Assembly: GCF_020382885.2 (NCBI RefSeq)
Contig: NC_058496.1
Coordinates: forward strand, 3,898,501-3,962,500
DNA: 64,000 nt
DNA from: Scatophagus argus
Lineage: Eukaryota; Chordata; Actinopteri; Scatophagidae
Reading direction: 5' to 3'
The notes under the pieces are model-generated. The model was given only the letters and a program-made list of their open reading frames with translations. It did no database searches and had not been told where the DNA came from. Positions 1 through 12,400 of the stretch are shown here, piece after piece (positions within the stretch are counted from its first letter, which is position 1; every line of letters begins with the position of its first letter). A program made the translations under genes and the position numbers.

Positions 1-2006
1 AGTAATTTAAAGTCATAGTGCCAATCTTTTCAGGGCTGTGTGAAAGGTTATTTTGTTAATTTACAAAATTTGAAAGATTACATGCGATTCTTTCATATAT
101 CAAACTCTTGTGTAGTGCTCTCCTTTCTCCACTGAATGATTTACAATTACAATTACTGTAAAAGAATTTTAAAAGAAGTGTTGCCTTCCCTTAATTCTTG
201 CAAAAGGAAAACCTGTGATGTATAATTTTGTATGTACAGTATATTTGTGTATTTGCTTGTGCATACGTGAGTGGGAGTAGGGGATTACAGCATTGTGTCA
301 GTTGTGTCAGTGCTGTTTGCATATGGAAATTTGTGCTATTAATTTCTGTGTTTTTTCCTCTATCAGTACCTTTTTTTGTGTGTGAAGGTGCACGTATGTG
401 TGTCCCCCATCCCCTCACCCCTTTTGTTAGAATGTAAAAGGATCTGTGTGTGTGTACTCGTGCACGTTATGATGATTAATGATCTGGGAAAGTGCCTGTG
501 GGCTGAGATCAGGTGCAACAAGATTTAACTTAGCAGAAAACACTCAATTCCTTTCCTACACATTCAATTAACCCGTCCCCGTGTACTTCCCTCAGCTCCC
601 TCTGCAGAGCCATTCATCTCCGAGCTCACACATCACTCTGCTCTGGCTGCAAAGCGCTCTCATATAAATGCCATCTTTTATTTGCACCCTCTTTCTGTTC
701 ACAGTATGAGCTTCACACACAACAGTTACAATCAGCTTCTCGGATAAAGTGGACCAGTCACCCCCTGTGATAAGGACGTACAGTAGTATCCACACTACAT
801 CTCATATTATTTAGTCTCTGCTTCCGCAGAGCATCGTTTTGAGTGTTATTAAGTAATCATATTTCTTTTTATTATGCCCCTGTGACCTGAAGATTGGCTA
901 TATAGCAGGCTGCTGGCTACAAATGGTGCACTGAGCATTAGTGTGTAATTCATCAATTAGACACATTATGATTTGTGGTCTGTTCTCAGTACCAAGCATT
1001 TACGGGCATGGAAATTAATATCATTGTTTTTGTTTGCAGAAAAACATTGCTAAGGTTTTGTATATTACAGTAGGAAACCAGCACATAGTCTTCTCAGCAA
1101 AACAAAATGGATACCACACAGGCCAAATAATGTAAGCTTTTCATGGAATAGTGATGTAAGTCTAAATAATACTGATACTGATGATACTAAAATTAATCAT
1201 AGTATGTTAAATGCCGGTTAGCAGCATTTGTACGATTAAAGCTCAGAAAAGTCTGGAAGCACTTTGGTTTGTGAGCTTTCAGATTTCAGTTTTTCAGAAA
1301 TTCATGTGTGGTATGGGGCTGTTTTTCAGGGTTTGGGCTCGGCCCCTGACTCCCAGTGAAGGGAAATCTTAATGCTTCAGCATACCAAGACATTGTGGAC
1401 AATGCTATGCTTCCAACTTTGTGGCAACAGTTTGTTGAAGGCCCTTCTCTATTCCAGCATGACTGTGCCCCAGTGCACAAAGCAAAGCTCCATAAAGACA
1501 TGGTTGGATGAGTTTGGTGTGGAAGAACTTGACTGGCCCACACAGAGCCCTGACCTCAACCCCATCCAACACCTTTGGGATGAACTGGAACAGAGATTGT
1601 GAGCCAGGCCTTTTGGTCCAACATCAGCGTCTGACCTCACAAATGCTCTACTGCATGAATGGGCAGAAGCTCCCACAGAAACACTCCAACATGTTGTGAA
1701 AAGCCTTTCCAGAAGAGTGGAAGCTGTTGGAGCTGCAAAGCTGTCTGCGTGTTTACAATACAATGTCATTAAAGTCTGTGTTGGTCTAATGGTCAGATGT
1801 CCCAAAACTTTTGTCTATATAGTGTATATCACAGTTGAATTTGCTGCTTGTTCTGCTGCCCTAACATTATTTTGCCTCTCTCTCTCTCTCTGTGTTCATG
1901 TGGTGAACAGCTTGATTTTTTTCAGGATAATCTTGATGACACTGTTGCCATATCATTTACAATCAACCATCTGTACCTGATTGTCATTGTATGTCACCAT
2001 TCACAG
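1..2006 (+). other. sv2c: sv2c intron (upstream part of gene lies outside window)
   Basis: No exon could be supported before the acceptor at 2001-2006. The first visible sv2c exon begins in mid-codon, so this stretch is intron. It is AT-rich and carries one Tc1-like transposon remnant, listed separately. The 5' exons of the gene, encoding the N-terminal tail and the first membrane helices, must lie to the left of the window. Confidence 0.8.
1300..1827 (+). mobile_element. Decayed Tc1/mariner-like transposon, 5'-truncated
   Basis: The conceptual translation, spread over several frames, gives the C-terminal half of a Tc1-family DDE transposase. The block SPDLNPIQHLWDELE near 1544-1588 is the recognisable region containing the last catalytic acidic residue. 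Frameshifts and stop codons interrupt it, so it is dead. The right end, 1801-1827, reads as a terminal inverted repeat ending in tttgtctatatagtg. No matching left repeat is visible, so the element is truncated on that side. It lies in an sv2c intron in sense orientation. Relatives occur at 47641-48092 and at the right edge of the window. Confidence 0.85.
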
Positions 2007-5000
2007 GTTGGAGTTTCAGTATGGGTTCAGCATACCAGTTTCACAGCTGGAGGGTCTTTGTGGTCGTCTGTGCCCTGCCATGTGTTTGTGCTGTGGTGGC
2101 ACTTACCTTCATGCCTGAAAGTCCCAGGTTCTACCTTGAGGTAATAGTATTCTCCTTAATAATAACAAGTGATATTCCCACAGAAACTGTCACCACGCTG
2201 CCTGATGGCCCTGTGTCATTGTTACCAAATGGAAATTTTGCATTCAACGTCTCTAGAATAATGCATCATGCAAATAGAGAGTACTTGGACATTTCCCAGC
2301 AGCTGTTTAATGAGCCCAAACAGTATGAGTCATCCAAAACTCTTAGAGAAGGTCTTTATTTGTGTCTACAAAATTTAAGCCTGCAGATCCATGACAGTAG
2401 GTCTGCTGCTGAAGGATAATTATCCTTTGAAGTAAAATGAGTCACTGTTGTCGTGACTCTCATCATTTTTGCCCATCCTGGAGGAATCAAAGGAATATAT
2501 TTATGTACAGAGTATACATTTTTTGATGTAAAACTGTTGCTGTCCCTGAGTAAGTGCTACTGCTGATCCCGTAAATTTATCTCCTTTCCCTCCTGTCAGG
2601 TGGGGAAGCATGATGAAGCCTGGATGATCCTCAAACAGATCCACGACACCAACATGAGAGCACGTGGGCAACCGGAGAAAGTCTTCACTGTGAGTGTTCG
2701 TGTCTGCTGTGCACTGTCTTGGTGGGGTGTCCTGATGCTTAAGGAAGCAAAGAGGCTTATATCCTGCCACTGCTGGGACAGGTTTTAATGCTTTCACCAT
2801 GCAGGATCATATCTGAATTATGACAGTTCTGAAAGCCGTTTTGTGTCGTTCAGGCTTATTTGCTGCATGAGCTGCACTTTGGGAAAGCCTCTTAGTTGAC
2901 ACGTTTCTTGAATTGATCTTGTACTGTTGTACACACTGTTTACATTCACCGCTTTGATTTTAACTGGATTTTTAATACAGTTATGATGTGTGCTGCTTTG
3001 TGCTTCCAATCTTGTGTGAAACTAAAGAAAAGCAAACAGAAAAGCAATCAAATGAAAAACCATAAAACAAGTAAGATCTGTTGTTTTTCATAGTAATGTC
3101 AAGTAATGAAAGTTGAAGGCAACATTAATATACAGTAAACTACACCCAGTGTATTATATTCTAATGATTATCTGCTTTCTTGATTCATTTCTTAGGTAAA
3201 CAGGATCAAGATCCCCAAACAGCTGGATGAACTGGTGGAAATGGAGTCAGAGTCTGGCAATCCAGTTTCCAAATTTTTCTTTAGGATAAAGGCTGAAATA
3301 CACGGGGTAAATACTGTATTTGTCTTTATATTGATTTGCAACAGAAAGCTTTTTTGCTAAATGTTCATGTCCTTTCTCACTGTGATATTAATTTCTGTCT
3401 GCTGTGTCAGCCCCAAATGTTTTTATTGGTCACATAAAGTCTCTGGTGTCTCTTTAGATCTATCTGAATCTCATGAAGTGCTTCAACTACCCAATGCGAG
3501 AAAACATGATGCGACTAGCCATAGTGTGGTTCACACTGTCATTTGGGTGAGCTCCTTCCTCGTGTCGTTTATGTCATAGATAAGTCAGACAAGTCTAATT
3601 TCTCTGGTCAGATAATAGCTTGCAGCCACATTGCGTTTCTGTCATCTTGATCTCTCTGCTGTGCGGAAGTTGCATGGTCTCAAAATCAATCACACTCTGT
3701 GGATCAATACTGGTCCATTGGTGTCTCGGTTGGAGCAGAGATAGGAGTGAAAGCAGCCAGAGATTAAAAAACACCCTGAAAACACTCAAACAGAACCGCA
3801 AGTGTCTCATGCTCTTATATTACGTTGGTCTCTGACTGTCTGTGTCTGACTGCACATCCAAAAGTGTTTTTGTCCATATTTTTGTCAGATCTCAATTTAT
3901 AATCAAAATTCTTGCCTGATTACTTTAATTTGGATACATTGCTATCACTGTGTCCACCTGGTTGCAGGTACTATGGACTGTCAGTCTGGTTCCCTGATGT
4001 CATCAAACACCTTCAGGCAGATGAATATGCCTCCAAAGTAAAGATCTACAACAATGAACGCATTGAAGACTTCACCTTCAATTTCACTCTGGAAAACCAG
4101 ATACACAAAAATGGTCTCTTCATCAATGACCGGTAGGACAAGTCAACTTACCAGCAGGCTTAGTTGATGCAAAATCACATATGTAATTGTGGTAAATGCT
4201 AATCACAAAGTTCTATCATTTAATCAGTTGATTAGATGTCCCTGCACTGCAGTTAAAATACCGTGCTTCTTCAGATTCATCAGTATGAAGCTGAAATCCG
4301 TCACCTTCGTTGACTCCACTTTTCGTAACTGCTACTTTGATGATGTGACATCAGTGGGCTCCTTCTTCCGCAATTGTACTTTCATTGATGCTTCCTTCTT
4401 CAACACAGGTGAGGTATTGGGATTAAAGGTTCTTAAACTCTTACTTTGACATGAATATCCTTCTGGAGCTCTATGTTTTGTCTATTCTTTGGTCAGACAT
4501 CGATGAATCCAAGTTGATAGATGGCACCGAGGTGGTCAACAGTACGTTCACCCACAACAAGACAGGATGCCAGATGACGTTTGATGATGACTACAGTGCC
4601 TACTGGGTTTACTTCATCAACTTCCTGGGGACCTTGGCTGTTCTGCCCGGGAACATTGTATCTGCCCTTCTCATGGACAAAATTGGGCGTCTCTCCATGT
4701 TAGGTAAGAATGGAGGGTAAGAGCGAGGTTCATGTTTGTGTGTGCACTTGAGTAATTGGTTTTCACATTGACTGTAGGATGTTGAAATGATTCATGCTAC
4801 TGAGTATGAGAGGCAATTTTGATCAGGCCCAGTGATTTAGTTGCCAGGTGAACACCAATTCTTGCTCTCTGTGTGTTTGTATGTGCATCAGGTGGCTCGA
4901 TGGTCCTTTCAGGCATCAGTTGTTTCTTCTTGTGGTTTGGCACCAGTGAGTCCATGATGATTTTCATGTTGTGCCTTTACAACGGCCTGAGCATCTCTGC

Positions 5001-5348
5001 ATGGAACTCCCTGGATGTGGTCACGACTGAGTCATTTCCTACCGTTAGGAGGTGAGACTTGTGTATGATTTTACATGTAAAGGACAAACACAGAGGTGAC
5101 TCAGCTTTAACATAATTTTTTCTCATCTCTACCCTTCACCTCCAACTGATTTTTCTCTTCTCAGGGGAACAGGCTTTGGGTTCTGCAACGCTCTGTGTAA
5201 GCTGGCTGCAGTCTTGGGGAACCTGATTTTTGGTTCTCTTGTTGGCATCACAAAGGCCATCCCCATCCTCATGGCCTCATCTGTGCTCGTCGGGGGAGGC
5301 CTGGTTGGACTCCGGTTGCCTGACACCATGGCAAATGTCCTCATGTAA
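2007..5348 (+). CDS. sv2c: Synaptic vesicle glycoprotein 2C, C-terminal half (partial, 9 exons)
   Basis: Exons: 2007-2140, 2600-2689, 3196-3306, 3458-3546, 3968-4132, 4275-4408, 4497-4703, 4892-5051, 5165-5348 (stop TAA). Spliced, they give 423 residues in one open frame. SV2 proteins are 12-helix major-facilitator-like glycoproteins of synaptic vesicles that bind synaptotagmin. Exon 1 here carries PESPRF, the sugar-transporter-family signature after helix 6. Exons 5-7 encode the large fourth luminal loop, with pentapeptide-like repeats (STFRNCYF, RNCTF) and sequons NFT, NCT, NST and NKT. Exons 7-9 encode the last helices and end in LRLPDTMANVLM. The wording of the loop favours SV2C over SV2A or SV2B, and linkage to iqgap2/f2r agrees. 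In mammals this loop is the protein receptor for botulinum neurotoxin A (family knowledge). The conserved E-L-Y-P-T segment reads ESFPT here. Confidence 0.95.
3968..4703 (+). other. sv2c: sv2c luminal domain 4 (exons 5-7)
   Basis: The three exons 3968-4132, 4275-4408 and 4497-4703 encode about 140 residues between helix 7 (YYGLSVWFPDV) and helix 8 (YSAYWVYFINFLG). The middle exon has the F-x-x-x-x-F spacing of a short right-handed beta-helix, the fold known for SV2C luminal domain 4. Four N-glycosylation sequons are visible. The strong similarity to the remembered mammalian loop suggests selective constraint. Confidence 0.85.
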
Positions 5349-8300
5349 CACCGGCTCGGCGCTCATCCTCTGGGATAAACCTGGATGTAAGCTGGGTGGA
5401 TCCAAAAGGCCAGCCCAGGGAGTGTTGAGCAAGAAGTGCAAATGGCTTGGTTCACGCATATCTTAACATTATTAATCACTTTTTGGTAATGTACTTTAAG
5501 TAAGCTGATTAGCAACCCACCCTTTCCCGCGTGTTTCACTTTAAGTATAGAGAGATGGAAAGATTCCTCATTAGCCAATAAGCTCTTTTGTGAACGTATT
5601 GTCAGGAGGCTTCACACGACAGAGCTGAGAGTTTGCGCAGGTTTTGGTACTGGGATTTTGGTGGAGTTTTGTTCAGTGACTCGTTGCACCTTCCAGCTGC
5701 AGCCATAACCTAATGTGGAGCCACTGCATGGTTAAAGCTCAGAGATTTTAATATTGATACAGTCTTATTAAGACAAGACAGATGGGAAGAAAAGTGAAAA
5801 ACAAGCTGTAATGAGCACAGCCAACCTGCTGTGTGACAAGGCAGGGAATAGATGATCAGACAGAGCGGTCACACGACACAGCTGTATGACAGCTGGCTTG
5901 CCCACAGGACCCACATAGGCAGGACATGTTGTAGTCAGTGTGCAGAGAATCAACATGCACAGATCCGCACACAAATATACTTTATGTGCAAATAAATGTC
6001 TTAGAATAGACTGACACTCACACAGAACTACACCTTTTGCCCTCTCTACACTTGCACCATTCTGTATACACAAAACTGGAGTTTTCTCAACATGACATTT
6101 CCTCAGACACCGACAAACTTTTCAAAGTAGATAATTCACATTAGACACCAAGCCCTTTGCATTACCTGCCCAACCCAGAATCAAAAAGGCCATACTCAAA
6201 AACTATTTTCTTGTACCAATAATTGTACAATATGTTGGTATGAGGCTGCTAACTGTATTTTCTGTTGTGTCGTTGTGGAAGTTGGAATGGTGAATTATTC
6301 CTTTTATCCAAATGTCGTCCCCTTCCGTGTGTTGTATTATCGTACAAAGGTTCTCTGACGGGCTCTCCTTCTCATTTAGCGTTGCGTTGCCTCTTGCTTG
6401 TGGCAGTGACGTTGATGATGACATGTCACGCCACCTCCTTTCAAAAATACTGAATGGCCTTTTTTTAAATGTGCCTCTCCTTAACCGGAGCAGTCTGCCC
6501 ATAGTCATGTGGCGTTCAAAGGTCATAAGGAACAGGAAGAAATGAAATAGGACATAAATAGATAAAATAGTTTTTGTGTTTTGTGTATATGTGTTAAATA
6601 GCCAATTCGGTATTTTGTTAGGATGTGAATTAATTTTGGGTCTCCACCTTGTCTCCTTTGTTTAACATCCATATTTTGATAAAACTTATTTTTGTGAGCC
6701 TCCTTCTCTCATGAATAAAAAATAATAAGCTTGTTAACAAAGTATCATTTGATCAAATGGTGTAACTCACCATGCATGACTGTAAAGTAATAATGTACAT
6801 AACAATCACCTCAAACGTCTCCTAAGGAACTTTTTGGCTTAGTGCTTTAAATCATCTCAGATTATTTTAATATTTAATGGAAGATGTGGAACAAATACAA
6901 AACTGGATGATAAATGTGAGCTTGCAAGATTTTTGTGTTGAAAATGTAATTTTGCCATAATCTCACACTATATAACACGGCCTACCTTGTAATAGTTATA
7001 ATTATCTTGTCTTTCAACATTGGGACCTCGATGCATAAATAATAAAAAAATAATAAAATACCTCTAACACTTAAAACTGACATTGACATTTTCCACATAT
7101 GTTTAACATAACAGTTAATTTGCTCTCCGTCCAGTTTAATTTGTGCCTGTGGATTGTATTTTCTGTGGCTAGCAGCCAGCGTCCTCCTGCTTTTCTCTGT
7201 ATTTGTGCTATCTGTGATTGCAGCGTAGAGGTAGTTTGCTCTTGCACTGCAGTTGACTCTGTTAAGGCTAGTCAATAAATAAAATAAATGAATAAAACAC
7301 AGGCTTCCATAGTGGTACTGTACATGTGCATCCATTTTTATTGACCCAACCTTTTCCCATATTTTGTCTAATCAGTTGTAAATACATGATGAAGTGTGCT
7401 GCTATTTGTGCAACAGATATTTTTTTGACCGTATGATTTCAATATTTTTACAGCAAAATTATGGCATATAGATTCTAAATAGATGCACTGATTTAAAGGT
7501 AACTTTGGCTTCGGCCCAGCGTCAGTCCAGCACCGCTGACTGTTGTCAGTAGCAAGAATAAAAGGACGTGTGATCCGTGTGGTTCTGGATGTGTCCAAAG
7601 TTTAGTCCATATCAGATCTACCTGCTGTGTTATACTGGGGAGAAATGATATTACCTGTTATGTTTGAGGTATTGTGGGGTATTGCTTATATGTACTGTAT
7701 TTATGTGTGTGTGTGCGCGGATACCTATGTGTGTAAGTGAGAGTACTATATGCGTGTGTGTGGATGAGTGTAAATAATGTACATATCACAGCTGATACTG
7801 GTGGACTTCTGGGTTATATGTGCATAAGTTCCTTGACTGACGTGTCTCCTGCTTTGTCCAAACGATAAAGTCCATCTAATGTATCACTGTTGTACATCTG
7901 TGTGTGTCTGTGCGTGTGTCTGTGTCCTTGGCTTTAAGCTGCTATTCACCTGCTACTCTGTATGTGCGTAAGTGTGTGTGTGCGTGTGTGTGTGTGCTCA
8001 AACTTGCATGTATGTAAGATAACTTATGTTTTCTTTTGTGCTCAACTTTGTGTTCTTATTGTAAATTATTCTGGCAGAAAACGATGGCAATATTCTGATT
8101 TTTGTTGAGGAAAAATGTGAATGTATCACTCTTGTTCAAGTTCCGTTCATCCATTTTATGGAAGTAATCAAATGTATGTGGAGAATAAAGTTGTGTATAT
8201 TATTGTGGAGGGCCTGGCAGGATGGCTGAACTGTATGTATGTTCGGAGGTCCTTTAGTGTGAAAACATGTGAAAAAAATCATTTGCCAAATGATGCCCTG

Positions 8301-8360
8301 TCAATTATGGCAGGGAGTGCAGACTGTGCTGCTTTTGAACACATATACAATAAAAGTTAT
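5349..8360 (+). other. sv2c: Probable sv2c 3' UTR
   Basis: After the sv2c stop there is no coding pattern for about 3 kb. Candidate poly(A) signals AATAAA occur at 6714-6719, 8184-8189 and 8349-8354. The last is followed by a GT-rich stretch, so a transcript end just after 8360 is plausible. SV2C genes in other vertebrates have long 3' UTRs. The part at 7700-8010 is rich in interrupted GT repeats. The exact end is not provable from sequence alone. Confidence 0.5.
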
Positions 8361-9466
8361 GTTCTCTAGCATACAATGCTGTGGTTGTTTTTTTCACAAC
8401 AAAATGTTTTCACTACAATATTCTTTAATCATTACAGAAGTTACTTATTTAACTTACCTAAGTGTAATATAAAAGAGTCCAATATAAAGCAGTCCTGCTA
8501 TAAATCTTTATGAAGGTTATATATTCAGCATTGTTGAGAAAACTTTACAGACATTTTGGAGGCTGTAGGCGTGTTGTGGTGCTGTTGAATTGTATTGCAT
8601 AATACAGAGAATTGCTGTTAATACTTGGTCTCCCTGGTGAGGTGGACAAAACATTAAAAACTGCTCTGACTATACGGTATACCAGGTGGTTGAGTGTACG
8701 TACGTGCAGAGAAATACCCCTCAGACTCTCAAAGTAATGCTGCCACCTAGTGGACGAATTTAAGTATTGTCATGTTCAGCTGACTAACCGTCCCCGCTCC
8801 TTTTGTAAAATAAACTGATGCAAATGCCATGTAGATGGACATAAATATGGACACACCGAGGCTTATTAGACAAGACAATTCAGTATGGTACATTTTAAGA
8901 ACACTTTTAAGAACAATTGAATTAAGACAAACTAAACATATAAAAATAATTTTGAGATTACCTACTAAAAACAATTGTCTAAAATGAATGAAAGTAAACG
9001 GGAGAATAAAGGCATACTACAGTGCACGATGAGAGTGCAGTGCAGCAGGAGCGCCAAGGGATTCTCTATTTCCCTCAGTGGCTTTGAATGCAGCATGAGC
9101 CACCTTTCGACCAGCAGGTGGTGCAAGGTGCTAAATCTCCCGTCACGTCAATCATTTCAGCTCAGAGAGTAGCGGGGGCCAGCATAACAGAAACACTTTG
9201 TTGAGGAGTCAAACCAAAGAAGTGCACACCATGGGGACCGTCTGCCGCTGCTGACAGTTGGCGCTTTTATGAAACCTTTGAAGACCTGTGCGCCCCATTT
9301 TCTACCAGTTAGCTACAGCTGTTTGTGTTTTGTTTTGGTTTTTTTAATTCATATCAACATATCCTCAGAGGCGCGGCGTACTGCTGGCTGGTTGATGTAA
9401 CGTTAGCTTGTAGGCTGAAGATATTTCCAGTTCATACGAGTTCACGAGTGGAGGAAACGACGCAAG
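8361..9466 (+). promoter_or_regulatory. sv2c/iqgap2 intergenic region with iqgap2 promoter and 5' UTR
   Basis: This gap separates the last sv2c poly(A) candidate from the iqgap2 start codon. No open frame has family similarity. CpG-containing sequence from about 9130 to 9466 and the position directly before the first exon suggest the iqgap2 promoter and 5' UTR. I cannot place the transcription start. No TATA box stands out. Confidence 0.4.
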
Positions 9467-12400
9467 ATGTACCATGAAGATACCGCCACTTTACAGAAGC
9501 CACGCTATGGAAGTAAGTACTTCGTTTTCGTAACGATTTTAAAGCTCTCATAACGTTGACTCCGTGTCTGCTCTCTCGTCCGGGACGGAGGACGAGTCTA
9601 AGCTAACGTCAAGTGTCATATCGGGCATGTTTGATGAGCAACAGGTGGATCAGCAACACCTGGCTTATCTCAGTGGCACGATACCTTAGTAGGTGTGGCA
9701 GGCCCTGACAGTGTGTCAAAGTAGAGATGAAATGTGGTCTGAGGACCACAGTGAACCAACTGTCAGTGAAGGAGGTTTTAAGGCGAACGGCTCTCAACCT
9801 GGTTCTCAAATTAAAGTTTAACAGTTGGTATGTTCACGGACCAGGCGAGGGATGTTTGCTTTAGGGCAGCACACACCCCCAAAACTCACAACCCAGGACC
9901 CTTTTAAATTGTACTTTTCCTTCACAGTGCTCCAAAGTGTTTTTTTTTTTTATCTGTTTATTTAATGGTGGCAGCCAGCATATCAGCCTGTCCACACATC
10001 AGGCATTTTCTCATAGGTTAACCATTAACTTTGCTGCTGTTGAGAAATCTATAACTGACTCCATGAGTATGTTAGGATTGTAAAAACACATCTGAGGTCT
10101 GCAAAATATTTTATGTATCTTGTCATTGACCCACATCTGTGGGCAAAGTGCAGCTTTTGAGAGATAACACTTATGTCATCAGTGCGGTCGTTTTTTCCTC
10201 TGAATTTCATTGACCAGCTCTGTCCTGTCTTGCATACAGGCCATTGATAGATGTTTTGCTACTGTGTGTTCACAAGAGGTGTTTCTCTAGAGAAAAGAGC
10301 ACCAAAAACGTGCAGTTTGTCACAAAGACCGTGAAGGCTGTGAGCCCAGCCAAAAGATTTGGTAGAATAACCCTGCAAGCCAAACAAAAAGCATGAGTCA
10401 TAATCATCGAGCCTGTAAATCAGGTCTAGTGATCCTTTGACACACAAAAGCAACGACCCCATACTGAGGGATAAATATAACGCCTGGTGCAAGAGTCGGT
10501 CTCTTCCAGGAAGTGAGTGAGTGAGTCAGTAGAGGTAATGTGTAATGACTGCACTGAGACGGATGTTCATACACATGTGCTTCCATGTCAGATGCACAGC
10601 TAGGTCACTGACTTGTTGTTGTTACATGTGAGCAAGTTTTGGTCCTTTGTGTTTTCTCGCATGTGAATATTTGGACCTGGAGACTGGATATCTGTGCTCG
10701 TGAAGTGGCTCATGAACGGGGAGAGCGTTTGAGAGGTTTGAAACAATCAGGCAGGCCCCACAGAGGCTAGGTTCAATAGGTTTTTAAACTGGCCATGGTA
10801 GATAGTGGCATCAATGGGATTAGATTGAGTGGCCTCATCAATCAGCAGGTTTGACTTTAACCAGATGATATTCAAACCCATGACAGAAGCTATAGGCTGA
10901 CTCTGCTGGGTTTGCGTGCATGCACAGTAAGTCTGTTTTTCAGTCTTGATGTGCTGCACTCTGATAGGGAAGAGATAAAACATAAAAGCCATGCTAGTCA
11001 GTGTGAAACCTCAGTCTCTGGCCTGTGCTCCAAGCCAGGATATGGCGCTTGGTCAAGTGGGAGAAAGTTCTGTTCTGAGCGCCCGGGTCTGTGATCGTCC
11101 CCATCACTGAGCCAGAAATAAAGAGATTTGATCGGATTAGAGCCGGGTAAGAAGCACTGGGGGGAGGAGATCTCATTAAGCTGCAGGTAAAGGTCAACTC
11201 TCAGCAGAAGTCACTTGTCAGTCGGACACCCCACTAAGGCCGCTTGGACCTGCCATTTCATCTACTTCAACAAAGGGTTTGCGGCATGGGAAAAAGTACA
11301 TTTTCCAGCTGACACCCAAGCTGCTTGCTGTCCAAATAAACAGCCATTAGCACGAACTGTCCTCTCTGGTTGTGTTGTACAGTGTGTTTAATGTATGTTT
11401 GATGAGACGAATAAGCGTATCAAGTACAGTTCCCTGAGAACTTGTATGAACCACCAGCAAAATCACTTTCTGTTTCAGGTACACCCACATGCTATAGTTC
11501 TGTTGACAGCGTAATGAACAGCTTCCTTTCAGAAGAAAACACTTTCATCGCCAGGTGAAACGTTACAATCAGTGATGACAAAATGCTGGCTGGAAATCGT
11601 GGAAGCTTATTCTGTTCCGTGCTGTAATTGTGAAAGACTAATGCAGGTAACACGGATGCTTTCTGCTGGGATCACATCTAAAACAAAACAAGCCATGCAC
11701 CTCGAAACGAGGGCCGAGATTAATTAAAAATCCAAATTAATTAAACAATTTCATTTCATTTTCTTGTGTGATGACAGTGAACGCAGCTCCGTGTTGTGGC
11801 ACATAGCAATATGAGAAAAGTTGCTTGTTAATATGATGACGTGATTAAGTAAGAAAGCACATCCCACCGGTGTGCTGGCTAATGAAAAGCAGTGACGTGA
11901 TTTTGGATTTGCTTGCCCTTTTCCAGCCATTCAGGATGATGAGAGGCTGTCGGCGGAGGAGATGGACGAGAGGAGACGACAGAACATCGCCTACGAGTAC
12001 CTGTGTCACCTGGAGGAGGCCAAACAGTAAGATGGGAGGAGGGAGGGGATGAGGAGAAAGATGTTGATGATGAGAGGAGCTGAATGGCACATGCTGAGCA
12101 AAGGCAACCACTTTCCTTCATATTGTTTGATTTGTTACATCGGGTGTGTTTTTGAGCAGAGCATTAGGTTTGTTTAATTTTTGATTGTGTACAGCGGACT
12201 TTTATCACAAGTTTGTTTGCTTAATGAGCAGCAGGGAGTGGTTGAGAAACTCAGCGATGGAGAGAAATAGATGATGGATGAGCGAGCAGAGCGGCGTGCA
12301 GTTGAATCATTTCGTATTAGCGTGCAGCTGTAATGAGTGACAGACAATGGCAGGATCAGCTCGCACGTGAGATGATGACACAGAGTTGTGCGCGTTCATG

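Noticed and set aside
1449..1805. 118-codon minus-strand frame over the Tc1-like remnant
   Set aside because: It is the antisense shadow of the transposase remnant; the same frame recurs at 47761-47943.
7690..8010. GT-rich stretch as a possible gene or array
   Set aside because: The repeats are irregular and have no spacer structure; it is low-complexity 3' UTR sequence, not a CRISPR-like array.
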